Under the pieces are notes generated by a model. That model did not search any database, had not been told where the DNA came from, and saw only the letters and a program-made list of their open reading frames with translations. This document shows positions 21,969-30,326 of a stretch of DNA of 64,000 nucleotides, in pieces (the first letter of the stretch is position 1; each line of letters starts with the position of its first letter). This DNA is from Microcyclosporella mali (lineage: Eukaryota; Ascomycota; Dothideomycetes; Mycosphaerellales; Mycosphaerellaceae). The DNA lies in NCBI GenBank assembly GCA_002785985.1, contig NHNU01000011.1:496001-560000 (forward strand). Direction: 5' to 3'. Made by a program: the position numbers and the translations under genes.

Positions 21969-23611
21969 ATGTTAAGGACGCGCCAAACGTGATCATTGGG
22001 AACGGGAATGGTATGGGGCATTTGCATAGGAGATGGAGTTCTTGTGCTTGGAAGGGAAACTGGGAGATACCCCCTTTGTCTTTGAGAGATCTTGTTGCGA
22101 TTTCTTGGTAATGTATCAAATGCTATCGGAGGCACGGGACTTGTATGGATTAGAAAAATGGCATGTGACAAAGACGATTTGCTTGAGGAGAATAATCTAT
22201 CCACACCGTCGTGTTCTGCTCTTCTTCGGTCTCACTCTCAGTGCTACTTTGACTGCTGTCGACGACTCGGTCAACTCTTGCCGGTAGGGAAGCACGATTT
22301 TGCCGTCACGTATGGATTGTGTTACGGGTATGAGAGCTTGGCTTGTTTCGCTGTCCGATGCGTATCTGCGAACTGGTGCGGGAGGATTTGCCACAGTCCG
22401 AAGACCCTGTTGCATTACAGATCTGGCAAAGAGATCTTACAGATCTGACTTTGTCGTCAGCCTCGAAGACGGACGTCGGAGCGTGTCAGTGCGATTGCCT
22501 CGGTCAACTGTTATCTTTCTGTCGGAAGCAAGAGCCGGAAATACTGTTGATGAACACAGACGAGGCGCCATATGTGTTGCGTTTCCACACTTCCAGCATC
22601 CCGATGATTTAGCGTAATCCCAGACGATATTCACATAGGCCACAAACGAGACCATTATGTGCCTGTGGCCGCAGCACGGTAGTAGTGTCTTATTGCGGTC
22701 AGTGAATAAGCCTGAGACGCAAGCGCTCCGGACCATCTGACACGCGTCTATGGAGTACGCCGGTGCGATTATTGAAAGCTAGACGGAGGCTCTGCCACGA
22801 AGCTGCGTGAGAGAGTGCAAGCGGCGTCGAAGTCGGTGGTCAAGGTGAGAAGGAACAGATGATGACAGTGGCTCAGTCGAGCGTTGACGAAGTCACGTTC
22901 TCAGCAGCGCCTTCGACGACAGCCAAGGACTTGCAAGCCACGGCGGTTGGGTACGTGTAAGCTGCAAGCAGAAGGACGACCCGGTTCACTGCCCTGCCCA
23001 CCGTCCAAGCGTCTTGGAAGACAAGACAACGTAAGGCGTGGCGGGCCCGGTGGGCGGAGGGCGCGGAGGGGGAGGCGGAGGCAGCGGAAGCAGCACTGCT
23101 AGATGTTTCCACGCAGTCTCATCGGACAGCCAGGAGTAGGTGGCAAGCGATAGCAGCGCGCATGGAATCGCCTGGTATGTGCGGGTTGACTGTTGCGTGT
23201 TTCTCTAGCGAGGAAGCAGAGTCGCAGTGGCAGTGCAAGTGCAAAGACGTGCAAACGCGTGTCGGAGGGCCGGTCTGGAAGAGCCCGGCCACTTGCCCTT
23301 TCCAAGCCTGTCTCAGTCTCACGATCCAGTCTCCAGTCATCGTATCGCCAAGGCCTCGCTGCGGCCAACCTTAATCATCACAATCAATCTCCCCTAGCAG
23401 TAGTACCGCGTGTTGCCGACAACGATAGAGGCGCAGTCACTGTACTATTGAACAAGGCCATAAGAACCTCTCTGATATACCACCACAGCGACCTCCTCTC
23501 CCCTCTTGCTTCCTCCTCTCACCACATCTACGCTCAAACAGCAGACAGCTCCCAGGCTCGCGCCCATCGCCCATCGCCCATCTCCCATCTATCGCCACAC
23601 TACCCCGCCTC
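21969..23611. other. Intergenic, 1.64 kb, no supported gene
   Basis: Region between the kinase and calcipressin genes. Overlapping short frames on both strands lack family resemblance. Positions 23360-23611 are pyrimidine-rich (CTCCTCTC, CATCGCCCATCGCCCATC) and probably form the calcipressin leader. A 145-codon frame at 23193-23630 overlaps that leader in another phase and was not accepted. Confidence 0.5.
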
Positions 23612-24385
23612 ATGGCAACTATGGCAATGAACATGACAGGCGTACCTTCGCCAAAGAGACGACACTCGCCCGGCCTCTCACTCGACCTCTCCGATCTCCC
23701 ACAACTTTCCCAGCCTTCGCCACCCAGTAACACCTTGATCATCACAAACCTGGAGGCTCTCGAGATCTTCACTGCTGCGAACCTCGAAAGCATCTCACAG
23801 GCCATCAACCAGCATGCTACCATTCACACCTTCTCGCCACTCAAGTCTTTCCGCCGCATAATAGTCAGCTTTTATACAGTCGAAGATTCGATCAAGATTA
23901 GACAAGTGCTCGATGGCGAGACCGTTCTGGGAAGCAGAGTGAGAGTGTATTTTGGCTCAGAAACAAAGATCAGACAAGAAGATCAGCACCTGCAAGCTCC
24001 CAAGAGTCAGAAGCTCTTCTTCATCTCTCCACCTCCGAGTCCACCAGTCGGATGGGAGATGCGCAATGAAGAGCCACCAAACAAGGACGTACACGCCGAG
24101 GACCTAGCCGACGCGCTCGCGAAGCTTCATGCACGACCAGCAGCGGACGATGCCTTGCTCGAGAACATGGACCTGGACAATGCGCACAAGACTTCTGCGA
24201 ATCGACAAAGATCTGGCAGTTCAACAGTGGTGTACGACCCTCAGGAGCACGGACATTCGCCTGATCTACCTGCAATCGCCGTGGAGGACACAACCGAGAG
24301 CCCACTTCCTCTGAGCCCGATGGAAGGCGTTGAGAGGAAATTCATGCACACGGCTCGCCCACCAGTTGAGCTCATGGAGTCTTGA
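23612..24385 (+). CDS. RCN1: Calcipressin (regulator of calcineurin, RCAN family)
   Basis: Single-exon frame of 257 residues. The ATG at 23612 (MATMAMNMTGVPSPKRR) is followed by in-frame Met codons at 23618 and 23624. Residues 35-125 form the RRM-like calcipressin fold (PPSNTLIITNLEALEIFTAA, FRRIIVSFYTVEDSIKIRQV). The family hallmark FISPPPSPPVGWEMRNEEPP, the calcineurin-binding SP repeat phosphorylated in RCAN proteins, is at about 134-153. A VHAEDLADALAKL segment follows, then an acidic disordered tail. By family it binds and modulates calcineurin in the cytoplasm. No calcineurin-response element could be confirmed in the promoter. Confidence 0.95.
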   Translation: MATMAMNMTGVPSPKRRHSPGLSLDLSDLPQLSQPSPPSNTLIITNLEALEIFTAANLESISQAINQHATIHTFSPLKSFRRIIVSFYTVEDSIKIRQVLDGETVLGSRVRVYFGSETKIRQEDQHLQAPKSQKLFFISPPPSPPVGWEMRNEEPPNKDVHAEDLADALAKLHARPAADDALLENMDLDNAHKTSANRQRSGSSTVVYDPQEHGHSPDLPAIAVEDTTESPLPLSPMEGVERKFMHTARPPVELMES

Positions 24386-24888
24386 ATACCTGGTGGCCAT
24401 TGTAATTGTATCACAGCATTGAGCGAGGCGTTTGATTAGGAAATGGTTATGGAAAAGCATGGCAGAAGGCAGCATTAGCATATGAAGTACTCGTAGTCGC
24501 AAAGATGAACTACAAATGCGTAGATTGTTCCACATCAGATTGTTCCGCATCAGATTGTTCCGCATCAGATTGTTCCGCATCAGATTGTTCCGCATCAGAT
24601 TGTTCCGCATACAAAGTCGTTGTTATCTTCGCACTGCTTCATTATCTTCAAAGGTCCCCGCCACTAGACCCCGACTTTCTCGCCCCCACTCTCATCAATT
24701 GATGTAGTCATCCGAACTTTTGGCATTGACTCACTACACCACTTCGTTTTCTAGTCCTTCGTAACATAAACATTTCTCACTGCAATAATTCACCCGCACT
24801 CTGCCACCTTGCACCACCGTCTCTTTCCTCAACGACGCTCACCTGTCACAACGCCCCCTGACGGAGCAATTTCAGTAAGATCGCAATC
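24386..24888. other. Intergenic with minisatellite; TRP5 promoter
   Basis: 503 bp between calcipressin and tryptophan synthase. It contains the 15-bp tandem repeat at 24522-24611. The last 130 bp are pyrimidine-rich and act as the probable tryptophan synthase leader. A GCN4/CPC1-like TGACTC occurs at 24727-24732 (inside TTGACTCAC), a candidate general-control site for this amino-acid biosynthesis gene. Confidence 0.6.
24522..24611 (+). repeat. 15-bp minisatellite, six copies
   Basis: Six head-to-tail copies of AGATTGTTCCGCATC. The first copy differs at one base (A for G) and the last has a terminal A. The array lies in the 3' flank of calcipressin, about 140 bp past its stop. The unit length is a multiple of three and the array stays open in several frames, but no gene is supported. 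Near-identity of copies points to recent slippage or unequal exchange. Confidence 0.95.
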
Positions 24889-27171
24889 ATGGAGGGCATC
24901 AAGAAAGCCTTCGCTCGCGCAAAAAGCGAAGGCCGCCCGGCATTGGTCACCTACACCACGGCCGGATTCCCCACTATCGCACAGACGCCTGACATCCTCC
25001 TGTCTATGGAGGCCGGAGGTGCTGATGTGATCGAGCTCGGAACACCATTCACAGACCCAATCGCAGATGGTCCCACGATCCAGACAGCCAACACACAAGC
25101 ACTAGCAAACGGCACTACAACCACGACATGTCTGAACATTGTCAAAGAGGCCAGGAGAAAGGGCCTCCAGGCTCCCGTGTTGCTCATGGGATACTACAAT
25201 CCGCTGCTGGCGTATGGCGAAGAGAAGATGCTGCAAGACGCAAAAGCTGCGGGCGTGAATGGCTTCATTATGGTTGACCTTCCTCCCGAGGAGGCGGTAC
25301 GTTTCAGAGGACACTGCAAGACATATGGCCTATCGTATGTGCCTCTGATTGCGCCTGCAACGAGCGAGAAGAGAATGAAGCTTCTTTGCGGAATTGCAGA
25401 CTCGTTCATCTACGTCGTCTCGAGAATGGGTGTCACTGGTGCCACAGGGGCATTGAGCACGGGTCTGCCGCAATTGGTCGAGAAGGTACACAAATATTCA
25501 AACGGTATACCGGCAGCTGTTGGATTTGGTGTGAGCACGAGAGAGCACTTCGTGGAGGTGGGACAAGTGTCAGAGGGTGTGGTCATTGGCAGCCAGATTA
25601 TCACAACGCTCAAGAAGGCTTCAAGCGGGCAGGGACCGAAAGCTGTGGAGGAGTACTGTCATTCTATCACTCAGAGGAGAAATCAGTCAGCAGCAACCAA
25701 TGGTCAAGCGAACGGTCACGGTATCTCGACTGCTGCGAACCCGAACGGGGATGGCAGTGGTTGGGTGTCGCACACGAATGGCGAGGCTCCGAAAGAGATC
25801 TCGACGGCGGACCCAACGAAGCAGCCCGCCAGTGAGAGCAATCCTGCAAATGGCACTGTACACGTAGATGCTGTTGTGAAGGAATCCAGCGGACCTGGCC
25901 TGGCTGACCAGCTAGAAGCTCTCAATGTGGAAGGTAAGGATACGGAGCTCATGCCTTCTCGTTTTGGTGAGTTCGGCGGCCAATACGTTCCTGAATCGCT
26001 CATGGACTGCCTTGCGGAGCTGGAAAAGGGATTCAATGACGCACGCAACGACCCGAAGTTTTGGGAGGAGTTCAGATCATACTATCCATATATGAGCAGA
26101 CCCTCGTCATTACATCGAGCAGAGAGAGTGACGGAATATGTACGAAAAAATTCGAAGTCCGGCTATGGAGCAAGCGTCTATCTGAAGCGTGAGGACCTCA
26201 ACCATACCGGCTCACACAAGATCAATAATGCCATCGGACAGGCTTTGATAGCAAAGCGACTTGGTAAAAAAGAGATAATTGCGGAGACTGGCGCTGGTCA
26301 ACATGGTGTCGCTACTGCAACCGTTTGCGCGAGATTCAACATGAAGTGCACTGTTTACATGGGCGCCGAAGACGTACGGAGACAAGCGCTGAACGTATTT
26401 CGTATGAAGCTGCTGGGCGCTTCCGTTGTCGCCGTCGAAGCTGGCTCACGAACACTACGAGATGCGGTCAACGAAGCTATGCGCAAGTGGGTTGAGAAAC
26501 TGGACACGACACACTACATTATCGGCTCCGCCATTGGCCCTCATCCTTTCCCGACCATGGTGCGCACATTCCAGAGTGTCATTGGCCAGGAGACCAAGCA
26601 ACAGATGCAAGAACAGACAGGCCGATTGCCAGACGCTGTCGTGGCTTGCGTTGGAGGTGGCAGCAATGCTGTCGGCATGTTCCATCCCTTCTCGCAAGAC
26701 CCAAGCGTCCAGCTCCTCGGCGTCGAGGCTGGAGGCGACGGCGTCGATACAGACAGGCACAGCGCAACCCTGACAGGTGGCAAACCCGGCGTACTTCACG
26801 GCGTGCGAACATACATTCTCCAATCCGCTGAAGGCCAAATCACAGACACACACTCCATTTCCGCTGGCTTGGACTACCCGGGTGTGGGTCCGGAACTCTC
26901 AGGCTGGAAAGACAGTTCGCGAGCCAAGTTTATCGCTGCGACTGATGCAGAAGCTTTCATCGGCTTCAGACTGTTGTCGGAGCTAGAAGGCATCATTCCG
27001 GCACTGGAGACGAGTCATGCCATCTTCGGCGCCATTGAGCTGGCGAAGACGATGAAGGAGGATCAGAATATTGTTATTTGCTTATCTGGTAGAGGTGATA
27101 AGGATGTGCAGAGCGTGGCGGAGGAGTTGCCGGTCATTGGACCTAAGATTGGTTGGGATCTGAGGTTTTAG
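24889..27171 (+). CDS. TRP5: Bifunctional tryptophan synthase (alpha-beta fusion)
   Basis: Single-exon frame of 760 residues. The alpha domain is residues 1 to about 262, with catalytic Glu49 in VIELGTPFTDP and Asp60 in PIADGPTIQ, then YYNPLLAYG and GVTGATG. The beta domain starts near 357 (SRFGEFGGQYVPESLMDCL), with PLP lysine K444 in HTGSHKINNA, phosphate loop CVGGGSNAVGMF and C-terminal CLSGRGDKD. It converts indole-3-glycerol phosphate and serine to tryptophan in the cytosol, with indole channelled between sites. The linker at 263-356 (about 94 residues, Asn/Gly/Ser/Ala-rich) is longer than I expect for fungal Trp5. The upstream TGACTC at 24727 suggests cross-pathway control. Confidence 0.98.
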   Translation: MEGIKKAFARAKSEGRPALVTYTTAGFPTIAQTPDILLSMEAGGADVIELGTPFTDPIADGPTIQTANTQALANGTTTTTCLNIVKEARRKGLQAPVLLMGYYNPLLAYGEEKMLQDAKAAGVNGFIMVDLPPEEAVRFRGHCKTYGLSYVPLIAPATSEKRMKLLCGIADSFIYVVSRMGVTGATGALSTGLPQLVEKVHKYSNGIPAAVGFGVSTREHFVEVGQVSEGVVIGSQIITTLKKASSGQGPKAVEEYCHSITQRRNQSAATNGQANGHGISTAANPNGDGSGWVSHTNGEAPKEISTADPTKQPASESNPANGTVHVDAVVKESSGPGLADQLEALNVEGKDTELMPSRFGEFGGQYVPESLMDCLAELEKGFNDARNDPKFWEEFRSYYPYMSRPSSLHRAERVTEYVRKNSKSGYGASVYLKREDLNHTGSHKINNAIGQALIAKRLGKKEIIAETGAGQHGVATATVCARFNMKCTVYMGAEDVRRQALNVFRMKLLGASVVAVEAGSRTLRDAVNEAMRKWVEKLDTTHYIIGSAIGPHPFPTMVRTFQSVIGQETKQQMQEQTGRLPDAVVACVGGGSNAVGMFHPFSQDPSVQLLGVEAGGDGVDTDRHSATLTGGKPGVLHGVRTYILQSAEGQITDTHSISAGLDYPGVGPELSGWKDSSRAKFIAATDAEAFIGFRLLSELEGIIPALETSHAIFGAIELAKTMKEDQNIVICLSGRGDKDVQSVAEELPVIGPKIGWDLRF

Positions 27172-27488
27172 GATGTGGCATCGAGCTCGTGCCGTGAGAC
27201 TCTTGTGACGGAAGCGTTCTGCTTGTGCTTGTGGTATAGTGTTGTGCTGGATCTCTCTTTCTCGTCGCTCATTCGCCATAAAAGAGATCGATTGAAAAGC
27301 TTGAAATTATATTGGCTGGCTCGCTGCCAGCCTTTTTTGAACAGGGCGTCATGTCCTTCTCCTGACGAAATCTCAGCTCATCAATCCAGGAGTCAGAATC
27401 AATTCGAATACGATGGATAGCACGCCTCACGCCTGAGAACCAACAACAGGGATGTAGTAGGTTATTTTTACCACCGGGGGCAGCTCTC
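27172..27488. other. Intergenic between convergent genes, 317 bp
   Basis: Holds the 3' ends of the tryptophan synthase and cutinase-family genes. A GCTGGCTCGCTGCCAGCC hairpin-like sequence (27313-27331) followed by TTTTTT was noted, but eukaryotic pol II does not use such terminators. Nothing else was seen. Confidence 0.5.
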
Positions 27489-28356
27489 TTACGCAAGACT
27501 AACAACAAAATCCGTCGCCTCCTGCGCATGATTGGCAACTTCCGCATAGTGGACATCCAGACTATTGCCCGAAGCACAGAAGAAATCGTCCTCGTCACAA
27601 TAACTCCTCACCACGCTCGCGTACGTGTTCAGCAGAGCCAGACTGTCACCATCCTCGGAACGAGCAAAGATGCCATCTGATGTGCTGTTGCCCGCGTCGA
27701 AGGACTGGCCCGCTGTGAATGAAGGGTCACCGAAGACGGTGACGGCTGTGACTGTAGAGCGCATGCTCGTCAGCGCCCATGAAATCGGTGTCGGGCAGAG
27801 AAATGGATGCAACGACAAGGAGGAGGAGGAGGAGGAGGAAGAGGATACTCACTGTAAGGTCTGTACTCTTCCCCGATCGGATCCGGCTTGTCGACACCAC
27901 CAGCGAGCACATCGGTCATGACATTCCCTCCTTGACTGTAGCCCACAAGCACGATCCGGCTGCTTTCGCCGCATGCAGAGACGTAGTCCACGATCTTCTC
28001 TTTCGTATCGTTGATGCCGTCGGTCACGGAATCCGGGTAGTCGTCCAGCGTCGCTGGGTAGCTTGGGGACAGTCAGCTTCCCATTTTTCTTTCTTGCTTG
28101 TGGGTTTTTGGAATGATGTGATCAAGACCGTGACTTACTCTACGGCCACACTCATGCTGTTAGGCACCTGTGCTGCGATCATGTCTGCCACAGTACCGGG
28201 TTTTCCTTCGCCTGGGTCCTCGCCGGATCCGCGGCCGACGATTATGTATAGGCCAGAGTAGCAGGTTGTCTGGCGGACTTCGAGAGGGAAAGCGAGGGCG
28301 CTGGTGGCCGCGAGGGCAAGGGTTGAGAGCAAAGTTGATCTGACCATGTTGCGCAT
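27489..28356 (-). CDS. Secreted cutinase / acetylxylan esterase family protein (CE5)
   Basis: Three exons: 28356-28139, 28061-27853 and 27751-27489. Introns are 77 nt (GTAAGT...CCAAG) and 101 nt (GTGAGT...CTACAG). The 229-residue product starts with a signal peptide (RSTLLSTLALAATSALA). The catalytic serine is Ser115 in GYSQGG. The cutinase pattern C-x3-D-x2-C is present at C194-D198-C201, with His210 in DVHYAEV completing the triad; C32/C103 and C194/C201 can form disulfides. It should act outside the cell as a serine esterase on cutin or acetylated xylan. The family does not decide the substrate; the GRGSGE start and short length fit acetylxylan esterase-like members equally well. Confidence 0.93.
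27817..27845 (+). repeat. AGG trinucleotide repeat inside an esterase intron
   Basis: A run of about eight GGA/AGG units within the second intron of the cutinase-family gene. In the transcribed strand it reads as a CCT-rich pyrimidine tract just after the donor, and it accounts for much of that intron's greater length. Confidence 0.85.
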
Positions 28357-29317
28357 ATAAGGCGGAAAAAAGATTGTTGTGTTGCAATGAATGCTTCGAG
28401 ACGAGTGAAGTCGAGCGGGCAGTTGTTGGTCAAGTCTTGCTGTTGTGCTTTGCTTCGACTGGATCGTTTTGGCGGGATGTATGAAACCTCAATATATATA
28501 GTCCCCTCGTGTACATATCGTCTTCTGATCAGAATGTCCAGATCCCACGTCGACCAGTGGCAGCGTTACATGAGCTACGCGTTGGTTTGAGCGGCGATGC
28601 TATCTTGCTTGGGCCAAGCAACCGAAGCTTCGCTGAGGCTGTCTTTGGGAGCAAATTGGCTTCGAAGGAGCAGTTCACGTGTTGTCGGTCGTTTGCCATT
28701 TCCGGAAGGTCTCGAGAATGTTTAGATGGCGGGCCGCTTTTTTTTATGCATGTTCGCTTGCATGCGCGCAACGTGCAACGTCGCCGATCATATGTCTGTA
28801 AAGGCTGAGCAATGTCTGTGCGTACATCAAATCGGTCGTTTTACGCGTCGGCCTACGGAGGTGCTGCTTGGAGTCAATGTGTGCAGAGGAAACATCGCAC
28901 CTTTCTCGGGAATATGAGAGGCATGCTCGAGTTCACTCTTCCGCGAATAACATCCAGTCACAATCGCGGAGAGGACGGAATAGATCGCGAGCAGAACCAA
29001 GTGAAATTCGTACAAGTCTCCACTGGTATTGACATGCCTTTCTAGTGATACATTCCAGCTGCTGGTGTCTGGTGTGCTAAAGATGGAAGCCAGCGCGCCT
29101 GTGGTAAGCCCGAAGCCTGTTTGGTAGAGCACCATAACTTGTTATGCAGGAAATTGAGATCCCGTGCGAGCCTCCTGATCGACTTCTGCGCACATCCTCC
29201 GGTGGTTGAATTTGTTCCTCCTTCTTTAAAGGGCGTCTCCAATCAACTGTGACCCACCATGAAAAGCAGGCATCCAACGCTGTTTATGCTCGAGCTGGAC
29301 TTGATCAAACATCTTAC
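28357..29317. other. Intergenic, 961 bp
   Basis: Region between the esterase start and the uS11m stop. TATATATA occurs at 28491-28499, about 135 bp upstream of the esterase ATG, and may be its TATA element. A 102-codon ATG-started minus frame at 28827-29135 has one hydrophobic segment (FHLVLLAIYSVLSAIVTGCY) but no recognised family and is not called. Confidence 0.5.
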
Positions 29318-30082
29318 TCAACCCAGACGTCTCGGCTTCTTGCTTCTAGGCCCACCTTGCTTCAACCTCGTAGCGTCCACCACACTCTCGATCCTACCTC
29401 TTATGAATCTGCCCTCGCTGCCCAAGAGCACTTTGGTTACAGCCTCCCGTCCTGCGCCGAAGCCTCTCAGTACCACCTGCAAGTTTCGGATATCCCTGAG
29501 CATGCCCTTTTCTTGGATCTGCTTGCACACAAAAGCACCCAATTGATACGCAGCATCGTAGCTGCCTCTTCCAGCCTTTCTGAAGCCAATATTGCCAGCA
29601 GACAATGACAGAAGGACGTCGATCTGTTTCTTCTGATCGGCTGCACTTGCCGATGTCCTGGATATGCCCGAGGAGGCAGTCAGGTACGCGGCCTTAGCAG
29701 GCTGTACCAAGGTGATATGTGTGTTGTGTTTCGTGGCGTAGACGTGCATGCGATGTGGTTGGTCTGATGAGTTGTTTCGATTGATCTCGTCGTTAAAGCT
29801 CTCGGTGATGAGGGACTCCGTAGGCCGTTCGAGGATGTCCGCTAGACTTTGCTGTGAGCCAGCACCAGCATCCCTCCTGCGTGGTGTGCGCCGATTGAGC
29901 GCTGGAGAAGAACCGAAGGAGTCCAGTCCGGAGAGAGCATCGTTTGGCTCTGCGGTGCGCGAAGGGGAGCTGCTGAAGGACCGACGGGTCGTGCCAGGGA
30001 GGAGACGCTGGCGGCAGGCTTGGCAAATAGAGGAAGTGAATGAACGCGGGTTTTTCAGTGTCGTTGTCACAGTCGCCGCCAT
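29318..30082 (-). CDS. MRPS18: Mitochondrial small-subunit ribosomal protein uS11m
   Basis: Single-exon frame. I chose the ATG at 30082 because it begins an Arg/Ser/Thr-rich presequence (MAATVTTTLKNPRSFTSSIC, RRSFSSSPSRT) and gives 254 residues. An in-frame ATG at 30214 would add 44 residues. The C-terminal half is S11-like: MHVYATKHNTHITLVQP, SAGNIGFRKAGRGSYDAAYQ, LQVVLRGFGAGREAVTKVLL, and a basic end KQGGPRSKKPRRLG. In bacteria uS11 lines the mRNA exit platform next to uS7; the mitochondrial protein should do the same in the matrix. The gene is divergent from TIM44 with a 244-bp gap. Confidence 0.93.
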   Translation of the reverse strand: MAATVTTTLKNPRSFTSSICQACRQRLLPGTTRRSFSSSPSRTAEPNDALSGLDSFGSSPALNRRTPRRRDAGAGSQQSLADILERPTESLITESFNDEINRNNSSDQPHRMHVYATKHNTHITLVQPAKAAYLTASSGISRTSASAADQKKQIDVLLSLSAGNIGFRKAGRGSYDAAYQLGAFVCKQIQEKGMLRDIRNLQVVLRGFGAGREAVTKVLLGSEGRFIRGRIESVVDATRLKQGGPRSKKPRRLG

Positions 30083-30326
30083 TGTGATGGGTGGATGCTG
30101 GCCTTGATCGTGTGCACGCAAAAGATGATGGGAGACATTGCGGCAAGACTCGGGGGACAGCATCGGCGAAACAAATCGCCGCCGAGCCTCAGGGCTCAAC
30201 TTTCTGAGCGCCATCACAGGGCCATCTAACTATTCTGCTCTCTCATCTGCATTCTTTGTTATACCTTTTCTGCCACCCCATTACTCCTTCTTCATCGAGC
30301 CATCCCCTTGACACTAGATTTCTGTA
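30083..30326. promoter_or_regulatory. Bidirectional promoter of two mitochondrial genes
   Basis: 244 bp separate the uS11m and Tim44 start codons. Two nuclear genes for mitochondrial biogenesis share this space, so coordinated transcription is likely. No TATA box is evident. If uS11m uses the upstream ATG at 30214 the gap shrinks to 112 bp. Confidence 0.5.

Noticed and set aside
23193..23630. 145-codon frame before calcipressin
   Set aside because: Overlaps the calcipressin start in another phase and corresponds to a pyrimidine-rich leader.
24505..24702. Ser/Asp/Cys repeat protein encoded by the minisatellite
   Set aside because: The repeat period is a multiple of three, so all frames stay open by necessity; flanking sequence is not coding-like.
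27313..27336. Hairpin plus T-run resembling a bacterial intrinsic terminator
   Set aside because: The window is eukaryotic; the structure lies between convergent pol II genes and is probably chance.
28827..29135. 102-codon frame with one hydrophobic segment
   Set aside because: No family resemblance, no promoter or splice evidence; could be a remnant but nothing supports it.
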